Notes under the pieces: model-generated
The model's input: the letters and a program-made list of their open reading frames with translations, nothing else
Database searches by the model: none
What the model was told of the DNA's origin: nothing
Shown here: one piece after another, positions 12,999 through 27,500 of the stretch
Position numbering within the stretch: position 1 is the stretch's first letter
Layout: every line of letters starts with the position of its first letter
Program-made: the position numbers and the translations under genes
Assembly (NCBI GenBank): GCA_905183005.1
Contig: CAJJDO010000078.1
Location: forward strand, 186,001-250,000
DNA: 64,000 nucleotides
From: Paramecium pentaurelia
Lineage: Eukaryota > Ciliophora > Oligohymenophorea > Peniculida > Parameciidae
Reading direction: 5' to 3'

Positions 12999-14265
12999 TC
13001 ATAATACACCTTTTTACTTAATTTATGCAGCTTAAACATTTTCTATTCTACTAATGATACGATTTTATTCAAAGACAACTTCATAAGTATTGTCAGTATT
13101 TTTGAGTACTTGTCTAATAAAAGGAATTGCTCTTTTTGCCTATCATTTTCATATTATAATCAATACTTGTCCTTATTTTGCTAAATAAAAGAAAGCAGCA
13201 GCAACAGTAGGTACTGTTAATATGGTTGAATAGTATGCATCACCTCTGTAAAATAAATACAGGAAATAGCCTGCAAAGACACCTGCCAATATTTAATATC
13301 TCAAAACATGATGTTCTTATGCTTATGATTCATAAACTAATTTTTATCCTTTTTCATTAAATCTATTTTAAGCAAATCCTGTTTAATATTCTTTCTCATA
13401 TAATTCTTATAAGAACAATTTAAAATCATGTCCATCAACATTTCTAGCATATTCTTGATCTTCAGCTGAAAATTGTTTTGTAGCTCTATCAACAGTTTAA
13501 ATAAAGAGTTATTTCTCTTATGCTTATTAATCAACTTTTTGACTAACTTAAACTTCTGTTTCTTGATTTGATTCTATAAATGATTTGATTAAACCAACAT
13601 ATCTATTTATTAATTAATATAGAAATACCTTCCTTGATTAAATTAATAGTTTTCAAAGATTGATTCAAGTGATTATGCTAATTAAGCTGCCAATTATGGA
13701 TCTTTGACTTCTGCTTTTATTTTATTTATGACTGCATTAGTACGTTATCTGAATATTGATTCTAATTGTTAAACATAGCCTCTAAAATATTATATAATCT
13801 CTACGGTGAAACTAAATTATCATAATGAATTCCTTCCAAATAAATGCTAAATAAATCTTGAGCTGCTTATTTTCTAGCTTCATTTGTAAGTTTGCTGATT
13901 TCTGGAATTCTATATTATAGACTTTATGCAAATTGCTCTAGATTTTCATTACTCAATTGTTTTTATCTGAATAGTAACTCCAATTTCTCAACGTGAACCT
14001 AAAGAAATAGAAATTAATAAACCTTATAATCATTAGGGTTTGGGAAATTTTAAGGTCGAAGCAATTAACTCAATTGATATATACCAGAGAGGGTTGTTAA
14101 TTGAGAAGTTGTTAATCCATATTTATTTGCCACCTATTAGAATTAGGCAATTTAAGCTTATTAAGCTGATGGATTTGTAGCTTCTCTTAAACATACATAC
14201 TCTCTTAAGTATCGTAAACGAGTTGGATTATGTCTCATAGAATTTCCTAACACTTTTCTAAACAT
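12999..14265 (-). CDS. Probable mitochondrial coiled-coil membrane protein, function unknown
   Basis: ATG at 14265, TGA at 12999-13001. Three introns (23 nt ending in TTTTAG near 13800, 26 nt near 13625, 27 nt at 13140-13166) give 396 aa, an exact multiple of three. The N-terminus is basic and amphipathic (MFRKVLGNSMRHNPTRLRYL), like a mitochondrial targeting peptide. A long Gln-rich helical region is followed by two adjacent hydrophobic segments (ILAGVFAGYFLYLFY and ILTVPTVAAAFFYL) near the C-terminus, then a short charged tail. I do not recognise a named family. Mitochondrial location is inference from the N-terminus. Confidence 0.75.
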
Positions 14266-14369
14266 ACTTAAGATATTTAATTTAAAGAATAAATGAGATA
14301 TTTAAGTTTCTATGAATTTATATAATTATAATAAATTATTTATATAATTTCTGTTCACATTACTTTACT

Positions 14370-17300
14370 TCATTATAATTAATTATCATGAATAGCAGTT
14401 ATATTATTTGTTTAAGAAATCGATTAAATAGATTTCTTACTAAAACCTTAAATAATATCATTTGGTTTTAGAGTTTATTTTTTTTATTATTTATTAATTT
14501 GACTTTATCTTGATTGACTACTTTTAGTTGCTGCACCTCCACTTTTATCATCTTGAATATTTCCATTGCTACCACCATTATGAATTAAATGTTTTTGAAA
14601 GTCCCTTGTATATTATTTCATAACTTAAAATAATAATTTATATCTTACCATCTTCATTTTGATCCTCTTCTTCCTCATCTGAACTTATATTAGAATCATT
14701 CTAAAGTAGTACTTCTTAATTTATAAAGACATCATCTTTATAAATTTAAGTATTTGGTAAAGATATAAATTTTGGTTTTCCATAATCTGGTCTTTTTGGA
14801 TGTTCTGTATCATTAGAATTTCTAGAAATGATTTCTATTTTGTTGTCAAATGAAGAATCAGAACTGAATCCATCACTATAATGTTCTTATTCCTATTCTA
14901 ATAAAACTTACAATTCTTTTTATTATCTCTTTTTTTCACCATATCTTTTAAGAGTTTTATAAGCCATATGTACAAATAAAAATTCAACAATTGGATTAAC
15001 AAGAGAAACTTCTTTAGATTGTACTAAATATTTCTTTTTCAATCTTTTTTAAGTTTCATCTTCTTTTTATAATATTTTTTCAGCTCCTTCTAGACTTAAA
15101 TTAATTTGAACCTTTTTCCACATATATGATTTCATAACACAAAACAAAATTTAATGATATTTGACATGTCCATTATTATCAGAATAGATATTCATTTTCA
15201 TTAATTAAGTTGATACAGATCTTTTGGCTTAAGCCTTCAAATATAAAGTATATTTTTGAATATTTTCTTTATTGTCTAATTATGGATTAATCCTTTTCCA
15301 TTCAGTAATTTCATTCTATAATTTCTATTTTAAATCATATCCTATTGGTTTTTCCATTTACAACATTAAAGGAACAAGCAATTATTAATGCATCTTCATT
15401 CCTTTGTCTTCCTTAGCAAATTTAGACCAAGATTCAATAAACATGTTTTCATATTCTTAAAATTTATTTAATGGATTATCACTGTTGAAATAATTAATTT
15501 CATATTAATCTAAAATGATAAGAATAAATAGATTGAGCATAATATATTATTAGATGACAATGAAAATAATAAAGAATATACAATAATATCCTTAACCATC
15601 TTACATTGTATCAAACATAACTTTGTACCAATCTTCTCCAGTTGCACATCTAAATAATAATTCAATTGAATGATGAAAATCTTAAAAATTATTAGTGTCA
15701 TCAATAACCCATCCACTTTTTATTGTTCCAAATAAAAACACTCCCAAAATAGAAAATATAAAGAAAACCAAAAATAATAAAGCTGTCACATTTAACATAG
15801 CAGGCAAAGAATAAATTGCTGTTTCTATCAATTTTTATAAACCTTCAAAGGATTTAATTAATCTAAATAGTCTAGTTACTCGAAGTACTCTAAAAACTCT
15901 AGCCAACTAAGGTCCTGCACTAAGAAATGTAATAAAGGAATTTCCAGTAAATGAAAGTATTAAATCCAAGATTGAAGCACATACTACAAAGAAATCAAAT
16001 CTATTCCATGAATTTCTCATGTAACCTATTGGTCCTAATGCTATTATTTTAAGAATAGCCTCGCCTATAAATACAAAAGTAAAGGCAGTATTAAATTATG
16101 TTAAAATTGAATCATAAAGGATTGGTGCATCATCCTAAGATAAACCCATGATAATAATATTGAGTACAATGATCATTAGAATAGTGGGATCAAAATATCT
16201 ATGCTTTATAATAGAAAAGATTTTTGCTCTGAAAGGATTCTCAGGACTAAAAAACATAGCAAGATTAGGACTTGAATGAACTATTAATTTTTAGAGTTCA
16301 ATCCAATCAACTTAAGCTTAAGTTAAGATTTTATCTCTTGATGCTTCTTCAGCCAAATGATAATTAACTAAGATCACACCAATAAAGAGATTCATCAATA
16401 ATATTGATCCAAATAAAATAAATACAATAAAATACCAAGAAAATTATAATTATGCATTTTTTATTGGTCCTGATTCATCTGCATCTATAAACCAATACAT
16501 AATATCTGGCCATCCTTCCAAAGTTGACAATATAAATAATGTTAACATTCCATTTAAAATGTTATCAAAATTAGTTTTTCTATTTTCCCAAACACCACCA
16601 TTCTCTTTACATTCTTACACTCCATAATGATAATATAATTCATCATCACCCATATTACAAAAACTCATTTTATTCTTCTCTAAATTAATACCCAAAATTG
16701 CAAACATCATCCATACCAAAATTACAACAATAGCAACATTGAAAATACCATTTATAGATTATAATAATGCTGATACTAATATTTTCATTGATCTATTATG
16801 AGTTATAAATCTTAATGGACGTAATGTTCTTAATAATCTCAAAATCTTTACAAAACTTAAATTAATTGTTGAAACACTAACATCAATAAAAGAAGCAATT
16901 ACAATGAAAAAATCTAACACATTCCATGATTCTCTTAAATATGAACTCTCTTATTATATTAAACCAAATGCTATTATTTTCATACACATCTCTACTCCAA
17001 AAAATACAGCAAAGAATATATCTATATCTAAAGATATTTACTTTAATTATCCAGTATCTGAAATATAAGTATCAAAAACTAATTTTGTTGATGTTAAGAA
17101 TATCATAGAAAAAATTAATGTTTCAAATTTATCATCCTTCACTATTCTATAACATATCTTTCTGACAATATTTTATTGACTGAATAAATATAATGAATAT
17201 TAACATATTCCAATTTCAATAAAATATTAAAAAGCTTAGTTTATTTATTTATGTTTTTTCTAATCATGATTATCTTCATTATTTTCTAATTGTTATGCAA

Positions 17301-20300
17301 AAGTATGTTTCTTGGTTTTCATTGTTGATTTCAATGTACTTGTTGAATTTACAGCTTAAGTTGTATTATCCATTACTGAATCCTTTCCTATCTCAATATT
17401 AGTATCCAATCCTGCTTTATCATTTTTGTATTCTTCTTCAAAATTTTCTAATAATATTGCCAAAAATAAATTTAGAAATACATAATTCCCAATCATTATC
17501 CAAAATACTAAATAAGGTATAGTAATAAATGCAGAAACATCTTAAACTAATAAATCCCATAGAATACTATTCCAATTTTCTAAAGTAAGTACTTAAAATA
17601 CAACCAAAAATGCACTTTGAATATCATCATAACTTTATCTGCTTGGAGTCTTAGATAATTATCCACCAAAAAATGCCATTCCCAAAAGTGTGAATATAAA
17701 GATAAAAAGTATCAATAGAATCATAATATACATAAATGATTAAAAAGCATTACTTAACACTTTTATCAAAAACCCCATAAATTGTAAACTTCTCATTAAT
17801 TTTGTTACTCTCAAAACTCTAAAAGCTCTAAAAATTCTTACTGATCTAAAGGCTGATAATGATGATTTCCCATTTGTGCTTCCTCCCAAAAAAAATAATT
17901 CTACTAAACTAAGTGCCACAATAACTGCATCAAATATATTCATAGTATCTCTCAAATACTTTCTTGGACCCATTCCCAAAATTTTCAATCCTAATTCTAT
18001 TGTAAATAATATTGTAAATCCAAAATTAAATTAGTTTGTTATTGTTAAAGTACTATCAGGTAATAAACCATCAAGTGCTAATATTACAGTATTTAAAGCA
18101 ACTGCCAGATTCATTGAAGCCTCAAAGTATTCAGATTATACAAAATACAATAATTGATTTTAAAAAACTAACAAAAGTCCTATGAAACCTTTTAAATAAA
18201 TGAAAGTCTCTCTTTTTGAATAATTAAGAGCTTTCATAACAGAATTCATTTGTTTTGCAAATTTTTAATCATAGAATGTATAATCTGCTATTAATAGTAC
18301 ATCCTCAATTGAAGCCTATGCTGTTATGGTTCCTTTGTTTACATGAATGTCTTTCTATTTAATATCTACAAATTCTTAATAGAAAACACTTTTTTATTGA
18401 TCTATTTCTAAAGGTGGAAGTAAGGCTAACTCTTCTTAATCAAATTATTTATTTAATTCCACTTATCGTATTTTAGTTAAATCAACAATACAATCTGAAC
18501 TATCATTGAATTTTTCTGCTAATTATTCATAATCTAATTTTTAATTTTTTTCTTCTTTCTTTTTTCTTTTTTTCTAATTAATTTTTTAATTTCCACTTCC
18601 GTTTATATTATTTTAATCTTTATCAATATTAATTTCATTTTCTTCTTCTGATTCTGAATTTCCATTTTGATTATCTTGATTCTATTCTTCTAATATTTCT
18701 CCATTTTTATCTATAGGCATTTAAATATCTTCAAAAGGATGTATTTCATCAATAATTGGTTATACTCTTCTTAAACTTAAATTAGTTTTTTTAGATTTAT
18801 TTCCAGATTTAAAGTAACCTGATTTTGTTATACTTTTAGTTTTTCCATTACTAGTTTTCTTTAATTCTAATGATTATTTAGAATTTTTGAAGCAATAAGT
18901 AATTTTAATATCTAATTCCATAATCTTTTTTTCTTATTCTAATCTTTTTTATTCTAATTTTTATAACATTTATGAAATTAGTATATCATTAATACTATTA
19001 AATTCAGCATTTACAACGATTATAGGATAAAACTTAGTATTAAATAATTTGGATTTTAATTTAAGAGATGCTTCATCTAAATTTAATTATGTATTTTTAT
19101 TTAAATCTCTAAATCTTCTATTTTCCATTTTTCTTTATCTATTTAATTCTTTTTAAATCTATTTCTAGTTTAGACTATTAACATTAGTAATCTTTTCTTC
19201 TATTTCAATATCCATTTCTTCTAATCTTTAATCTAGTTCATCATCTGAAAGACTATTTAATTCACTTAAATTAACACTATCAAATTCATGATCATCAATT
19301 GATTTTTATGAATCAGGTTTAGGTGAATTACGAGGTTATTTCTAGTATTTCATTGCAGAAGCTAAACTGAATTTTTAATTTGCTTTTATGTTCTAAGATT
19401 ATTATTTAACTAAAAAGTTATATAATATTATTTACTTTCTCCTATTTTAGGAATTTGTAATTTATTATTAATTGGAGTTCTCTCTAATTTAGATTCACCA
19501 CTTTTACTACTTTCAATAGATGCTCTACGCTGTATTAACATTGTTCCTCCATTCAAAGGTCTTATATTTTCAGATTATAAATCCATCATAGGAGAATTCA
19601 TGAACTCTGAACTTAATTATTAATCACATAATTAGAGACTCTTTTTAGTTTATTTATTAGCACTTGCACTCTCATTATCAAACATCTATTTTGAAGATGT
19701 TTAATCATCATTATTACTTGATTAACTATTTCTTTTTCTAACTCCACTTGATCTTTTAGCAGTAATATTACTTTATTAATTTGATGTAATCTATTATTAT
19801 TATTATTATAAATTCAATTTATTTTAATTACCCATCCCATAAATACCTTCAATTTTTATATATTTTTTATTAAGCATCACAGGATGGCTATAATAAATAG
19901 CTGATTTGATTGGTTGGAAATGTACTTTATTCTTACCTTTCAATCTTCTTTAATATGTATCTTTGATAACATTTATTTATGAAGCTCCTTTTCTTGGATG
20001 TTTATGACAATTCATTATTATATTTTAATCTAAATCATTTGATCTATCCCAAGTAATACCAAATCCTGTAGTATCTACTCTTTCTCTTTCAGGAATATAT
20101 AATTTTAATTATCTTAATTATTTGTAATCATATTCTTCTATTTCTTCTTTAATTTATTCTAATTCTTCTTATATTTTTTCAGGTTTAAAATTTAATTTGA
20201 TAATTGCAAGAGTTAAATTTACTAAAAAGAATGCACCTACTAGAACAACAATGATAAAATAAAGTACAACAAATTATGAAAATGTTAACATCACAGCTGT

Positions 20301-21523
20301 CTAAATTTAAGTCCATCCCTCTAAAGTTGTTATAATAAACACTTATAAAAAAGCATAACCAAATGTATCAAAATTAATCAAATTATTTTATGGATTTGCA
20401 ATTTGTTTACCACAAATGAAATTTTCATTATAAATTGTTTATTCTGGAAAAGGACAATTATTATCATCTGCACAAAATAAAAGTTCATCTGAAATCCAAG
20501 TTATACCACTCTCTTCTCCAATACATCTTCGTTTTAAATAACCTGAAAATAATTATACACCTGCTATAGCAAAAATTGAATAAAAAAACATTAATACAAC
20601 AGCTGCATCTCTTAATTAAGCTATTGATGCAAATAAAGCCAATAAAATTGTTCTAAGAGCTTTTATTGATGATACAGTTCTTAAAGGTCTTAATACTCTA
20701 AATGAACGAAGTGCATTTAAATTCACAGAATTCGAAGCTAAAAAGTATGGAATATATGCTGTTATGATAACAGAAAAATCTAATATATTCCACGTGTCTC
20801 TTAAGTATGACTTTTTAGGAAAGATGAAACCCTGAAATATTACTAAATTATAATTACTTAAGCAACGATCTTAAGAATAGCCTCAGCTGTATAATAAGCT
20901 AAGAATATAAGATCAGTTAAGTTTTAGAATGATGTTTAAATGTTTGTTGTAGGATCATCAATAGCTAACATAACTGAATTAAAAACAATCATTATTAGAG
21001 TGATCACTTCAAAAATTGGATGAGTAGTAATCAATTAAGCATAAAAAGAAACAAGTTTAGTTTAAATCAATATTTTTTTACGTATCGATAAGAATGGATA
21101 TCTAAAAATTATATATATACAACATACTTATCATGATAAATGTAAGAAAGTTGTAACTCATTCTTAGGAATTAATTTGACATATGTATTTATTTTGACTT
21201 TACTTTCTTAATAAACTTAACCATATTCTTCTTCAAGGTCTTCAAGAAATTCTTATTTATGATTATCATTAGCCATAACAAAACTCTGTTCTTCTTATTG
21301 ATTTGTAGTTGACTATCCATCGTGTAAAAGTTCTTTAATTTTTTTTAAAATTTCACGATTCTACTTTTTCACATATTCACCATATTTCTATAGAGATTAC
21401 ATATTTTTGAATAATTACCCCATCTTCACTAAAGGAATCCTAGTTCTAAATGAAGATTTCTTGGTCTTCTACACCACTTAATCGCTTTTTAAGCCTCGTA
21501 GTTGCTTTGATTTCTTTTGACAT
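14370..21523 (-). CDS. Four-domain voltage-gated calcium channel alpha subunit (canonical EEEE filter)
   Basis: ATG at 21523 (MSKEIKATTRLKK), TGA at 14370-14372; roughly 2300 aa after several short introns. Four repeats of six membrane helices are visible. Voltage sensors carry regular Arg/Lys spacing: domain I ALRSFRVLRPLRTVSS, II SVRIFRAFRVLRVTKLMRSL, III ILRLLRTLRPLRF, IV ARVFRVLRVTRLFRL. The pore loops are TTLEGWTQ (I), LTLENWNS (II), STLEGWPD (III) and CATGEDWYK (IV), giving Glu at each selectivity position, the calcium-channel EEEE ring. A long acidic, Ser-rich I-II linker and a pre-IQ-like C-terminus follow. In Paramecium, such channels carry the ciliary calcium current that drives ciliary reversal. 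The gene lies 32 bp downstream of a second channel gene on the same strand. Confidence 0.95.
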
Positions 21524-21555
21524 AATATATATAAAAAAATTTAAAAATTACAATA

Positions 21556-24500
21556 TCAATCTCCTAAATACTTATTAAAATCAATAATTTATAATTTGTA
21601 ATCTTCCAGTTCTTCAACATTGTTTTCATCATCAATTACTTATTTAATTGAATTTTCATCCTTGCTTTATTCTTCTTGTGCAATTTACACTTTGTATTCT
21701 TCTCCATTATAAATTTTATTATTAATTGGAATTTCAACAAAATAAACTTCTTCATAATCAGGTTTTTCATAATCATCTTTTGATAAATCATTGTCTAAAT
21801 ACTCTTCAAAATCAATTGATGAATCAGTTTTTGCTAAAAATGATATACCATTATCAACCAATTTGTTTTTAGAAATTTCAACATATCTCTACATTGCTCT
21901 AAAACATGTTTAAGCATACAAATAAGAAACTAATGGATTTACATCTTAATCTAAATCAGTTCCATAATCTTCTTCAATTTCTGATCTTGTTTCCATTTCT
22001 TTTATAATAAGTTTTCTTCCTCCTTCTTCAGTTAAATTAACTTCTAATTTTTCTAAATAAGCCTCCCTTATTACAACAAATAAGACTAAATTATATGGTA
22101 TATTTCCTTATGTATCACATTTAAGTTACATATCCATAATTTTGAAGAGTGCATTTCTAATCAAATCTGCTTTTATATTAAATTTAAGTTGATTAACTTC
22201 TTCTTAAGTATGTTATGGATTGATATGTTTCCAATCTTCTATGCCTTTTTGCATAGATTTTGTGATGTCTAAACCCAATGGTTTAGGTAATTAAAGAATT
22301 AGATCAGTCAATTTATTCTAATTTATTACAGATCCATCAGAACTAAAACGAGTCCATACATCTAACATTTTGTTTTGATATTCACCAAATCTATTAAGTG
22401 GATTATCTTCATGAAAATAATTTATGTCATATTAATCTAGCACAATCAAAATAAATAGATTAAGCATTACAAAATTCTAAATCAAAATGAATACAACCCA
22501 AAATAAAGCATTATAATTTGAACCATTATTCATTGTATCATACATTATTCTATTCCAATCCAATCCTGTTTAAGAAAGGAACAACAATATAAATGAATGA
22601 TGAAAATCAGAGAAATTATTTGTATCAGAGATGATCTTTCCCTTCTTAATGTCTGAAAACAAAAATACTCCTAAAACAGAAAAAATTGAATGGATCAAGA
22701 AATATAAAGCAGCTGCATTGATAATTGCAGGAATTGAAAACACAGCTGTATCGATTAACTTCTTGAGACCTTTAAATTATTTGACTAATCTTAATAATCT
22801 TATAGCTCTTAAGATTCGAAACCCTTTTCCAATTGATAATCCACTTTCATTTGTAACAAAATCAATAATGGATATAACTACAATAACAAAATCAAATTAA
22901 TTCCAATTTACCTTAAAATAGGCTAAAGGACCAAAAGTAAGAATTTTAAGTATTGCTTCTAAACAGAATATAATTGAAATGGCAAAATTAATTTAATCAA
23001 TTGCATATAAATATTCAAGATTAGCATCTAATAATTATAATTATTATTACCATCCATATACATTCCAGTTACAACAATATTAATGATAATGAATATTGAG
23101 ATTATAATATCAAATTTTTTGGCTTTGACAATTCTGAATAATAATGCTTGGATCCTGTTCTTTGGCATATAATACAAACTTAAATCAGGCTTAGACTCTA
23201 TAATTAACTTTTGAGTATCAATCCATTAAATTTGATCCTAAGTAAGAGAGGAATCTCTGGCTTTTTCTTCTGCAATATGAAAATTAACTAATATAACTCC
23301 TATGAATAAATTGTTAAGGAGAATTGATCCTATTAAAATAAAAGCTAAAAAGAATAGAAAGAATTCAGGAGAACTATCCTTCACTAAACCATTTTCAGTG
23401 CCATCTTTAAAATATAATAATTGATCAGGCCAATCTAATAAAGTACTCAAACAAAACAAAGTTAACATTCCTTAAAAGATATTCTCAAAATTACTATCAT
23501 ATATTCTCCATACTCCTTCACACTAAAATAATTAAATTCTTATTTACTTCTTCTTTTGTGACATAATACATTATTCCATCTCCCATATCACAATGATAAA
23601 GTTTTCCTTTTGCAAAATTTATTCCAATTATAGCAAACATCATCCAAACAAGTATTATTACTATTGCAACATTTAGAATACCATCAGCTGATTGTAATAA
23701 GGCTGATACAATAATCTTCATTGATCTATTATGTGATACAAATCTTAATGGTCTTAATGTTCTAAACAATCTCAATATCTTTAAATAACTTAAATCTATT
23801 GCTGCCACACTTATATCTACAATTGATCCTATTAATATAATGAAATCAAGAGCATTCCAAGAATTACGTAAATAACTTAGTTCATCTCCAATAAATCCAA
23901 ATGCTATTATTTTTAAAACAGCTTCAGAACCAAATAAAATAACCATTGAAAAATCTAACCAATAAGATACAACATCATAAGAATCACCTAATGTATAAGT
24001 ATCTAAAATAAGTTTAGCACTTGATATTAAAATCAAAATCAAAATAAATATATCAAATATTTTATCTTTTACAGCTCTATAACAAAATTTTCTGAAAGCA
24101 CTTTCCTAAGAGAATATCATCAAAGCATATTCTCCTAAACCTTTCTCTGAAAAATAAATAAAACGTTAAGTTTATAATTTCTAATATTCTTCAACATCAT
24201 CTTATATTGAAGATTTACTTGATTTTCTACTTGCTTGAGGTTTAGAAGATATTGCAGATTCAAAAATCTAATCTCTCCCAATAATAATATTATTATCTAT
24301 TTAATTTTTATCTCTTCTATATTCTGTCTCAAAATTATCCAATAGTACTGCTAAAAATAAATTTAAAAAAACATAATTGCCTATTGCAATCCATATAACT
24401 AAATACAAAAATACAACTATGTTGTTAGCATCAGACAAAAATAAAGAATATAAAACATCACTCCAATTTGATATTGTAAATAACTAAAATACAGTTTCAA

Positions 24501-27500
24501 ATGATATTATAAATGAATTAAAGGTATATCTATATTTTTAATCTGATATTTATCCTTAAAATAATGAAAATCCTAAAATTGTAAATGTATATAAAAAGAA
24601 GAGCATTAAGATAAACATCCATAATATTTATTCAAAAGCATTTCCCAATACTTTTAACAAAAATCCCATAAACTTAAGGGATCTAATTAATTTAGATATT
24701 CTCAGTACTCTTAATGCTCTAAAGATTCGCAAAGATCTTAATGCACTAAATCCAGATTTTCCTCCATCCTCTTAATTGATAATTACTTCATATAAACTGA
24801 TTCCAACTATAAAAGCATCAAAAATATTAAATTTATCTTGAACATATTGTTTAACTCCTAATCCTATCAATTTCAAACCAAGTTCAATTATAAATATAAT
24901 TGTGAATGCCAAATTAAAATTAGATAGTAAATCATCATCAGTAACTAACCCTTCTAAAGCTAATATAATTGTATTGAATGCAACACACAAATTTATAGAT
25001 CTATTAAAATATTCACTTTAAATTAAATTTAATAATTTAACTCTAATTACTTTAATAATACCTGAGACTCCTGGTAACCAAATTTCATAAACATTTATAG
25101 TATAATTCAATGCTTGCATTATTTTATTCATCAATGTAATTGTTTATTCATCTATATAATCACTCATAAGTAAAACATCTTCAATTGAAGATTATTAAAC
25201 TATTTCTTATTATGAACTAGCTTCAGACTAATAAAAAATAAATATAATAAATTTACCATCAATTTAACATAATCTTAATAGTTAGTACTAGTAGTAATTG
25301 TAATTTAATCATAATTTAGATATCTCAATTATTCTTTAAGATCATATTATATTTCAACTTAGCCATATTACTCTAAATCTACAGCTTAAACTTCTTTTCT
25401 GATTAATAATTAAGCTTCTTAAAAGTTTAATTTTTATTCATGTAAAATCAATTTTTTATATTATTATTATTCCTCTTAATCTTAAAATTTAACTTATTTT
25501 TAGGAACGCTTTGCAGTTGTACTTTTCATTTAAGTAGTTGATGGTTGAATTTTTGAATTAGATCTATTATTAATTAATTAAGTTTGTTAATTTGAAAATA
25601 CATATTAAACTTATTTTTTGATTTTTCTATTAATTTCTTCATTATTTTTAATGTTCTATTGTATCTTTTTCATTTATTAAACTTCTAATACATCTAATTC
25701 TGAATTTGAATTATAAATTAAATATGGAACTTCTTTATGGAATTTAGTTTTAAATAATTTTATTTTTAATTGTTAATATCTATCATCATTTGCTGAATTA
25801 AATGTTTTACTTAAATAAGTTGATTTTTTCATTGTTTTTCTTGTGAATCGAGGTTTCTTTCTACGAACTAAATTAACTTTGGATAATGGATTCTAAAGTA
25901 CATCAGATTTTGATTTTTTCATTACATTTAATTCTAATATACCTAGATCCATTAATTCTTGTTCAACTTATTCACTAGGTATTGAATTGATAATGGAATT
26001 TTCACTTTTATCCAAAATAGATACATCATTTTTAATTATTTCTATTTATTTATTCTTAATATTAAAAGATCTTTATTTAACATCCTAAAGCATTTAAATT
26101 TATTGAGAAGTTCTTGGAGCATAAGTACCATGTTACATAAGATTTCTATTAAATTTAGAATTTAATTAACTCATTTAATTGTTTGGAGTTAATAATCCAT
26201 TACTTTAATTTTCATTGCTTGGAATATTATTATGAGCTTAAGAGAAGAAATCTTATAATTACTCATCAGTATCTTTAGGTGTTGTAATAGTTTTTTTAGA
26301 TTGATGTTACCCAATAATCTTAAGATCATTAACAAGTATTTAATCAGACTCTGATATTGAAGGTCTAACTCTATGTACTATTTTCTTACTGAATTAAGAT
26401 TTTGGAGATCCAATATTTAATTCATTTAAATTTCTTTAATTTTAAGGAGTAACATTTCGAGATCTATTGTTTGGAGATTTATTATTTATATTTAAAATTG
26501 ATTTACTTGATAATTGTCTAGTTTAATTATCCTTCAAAAGAGATCTATTGGATTGACTAAAAAACATATTGCTCAATTTATTATCTGGTGATATATTATA
26601 AGAGAAACTAATGTTTTAATCAATAGGACTTTAAAGAAAGGAATATCCTTATTATTCATAATTGACATTTAGATTAATTTTGGATTAATTAGAAGGAGTA
26701 ACACCTCCAATAATAGGTTATAATTTCTTTCCCATCCCATAGATTCCCATAAACTTCTTGTCTTATTTCATAAAAGGAGTACTGAAATTGTTAGCAAATT
26801 TAATAGGATGAATTTTTAAATTAGAATTCTAAGTTTAACTTGGATATTTAGTAGTTCTATGTTTTATTTTAGTTTATTATCTTTAAGATCTTTCTCTAAA
26901 TGTAAATAGAGCATCACTTTTTCTTCTTATTAGTGTTTAAGTTTATAATTTAGATGGCTCATATATTCCCATAATCCTTAATTCCCAATAATCATAACTC
27001 TCTTCAATTACTGGTGGTATTATTATTTTTTGATTATTAGAAAAGTTAAGCTTAATTATGGCTAATGTCAAATTGACCAAAAAGAATCCTCCTACCATTA
27101 CTACCATAAAGAAATAGACATAAACTGATTCATTATATGCTGCTATTGTATAATCTAAAATCTAAGACCAACTCTCAAGGAGTGTACATATAAACACTTA
27201 TATCAATGACCAACCGAATGTATCAAAATTAATTAAATCATTAAAAGGATTGGCTATTTATTTAACACAATCAAAGTCTCCTTGACATTCTGAACATACT
27301 TAATCATTTTTAGGAATTCCTGTTTTTAAATTTACACATCTTCTCTTTAAACCTCCACCAAATAGTAGGAGAGCAACAATTGCAAATATTGAATATGAGA
27401 ACACTAAAACTATCAATGCATCCTTCAATTAATAAACTGATTAAAATAACGAAGTCAATATTACTTTCAAAGCAGGAATACTTTAACCTGCATCCAAAGA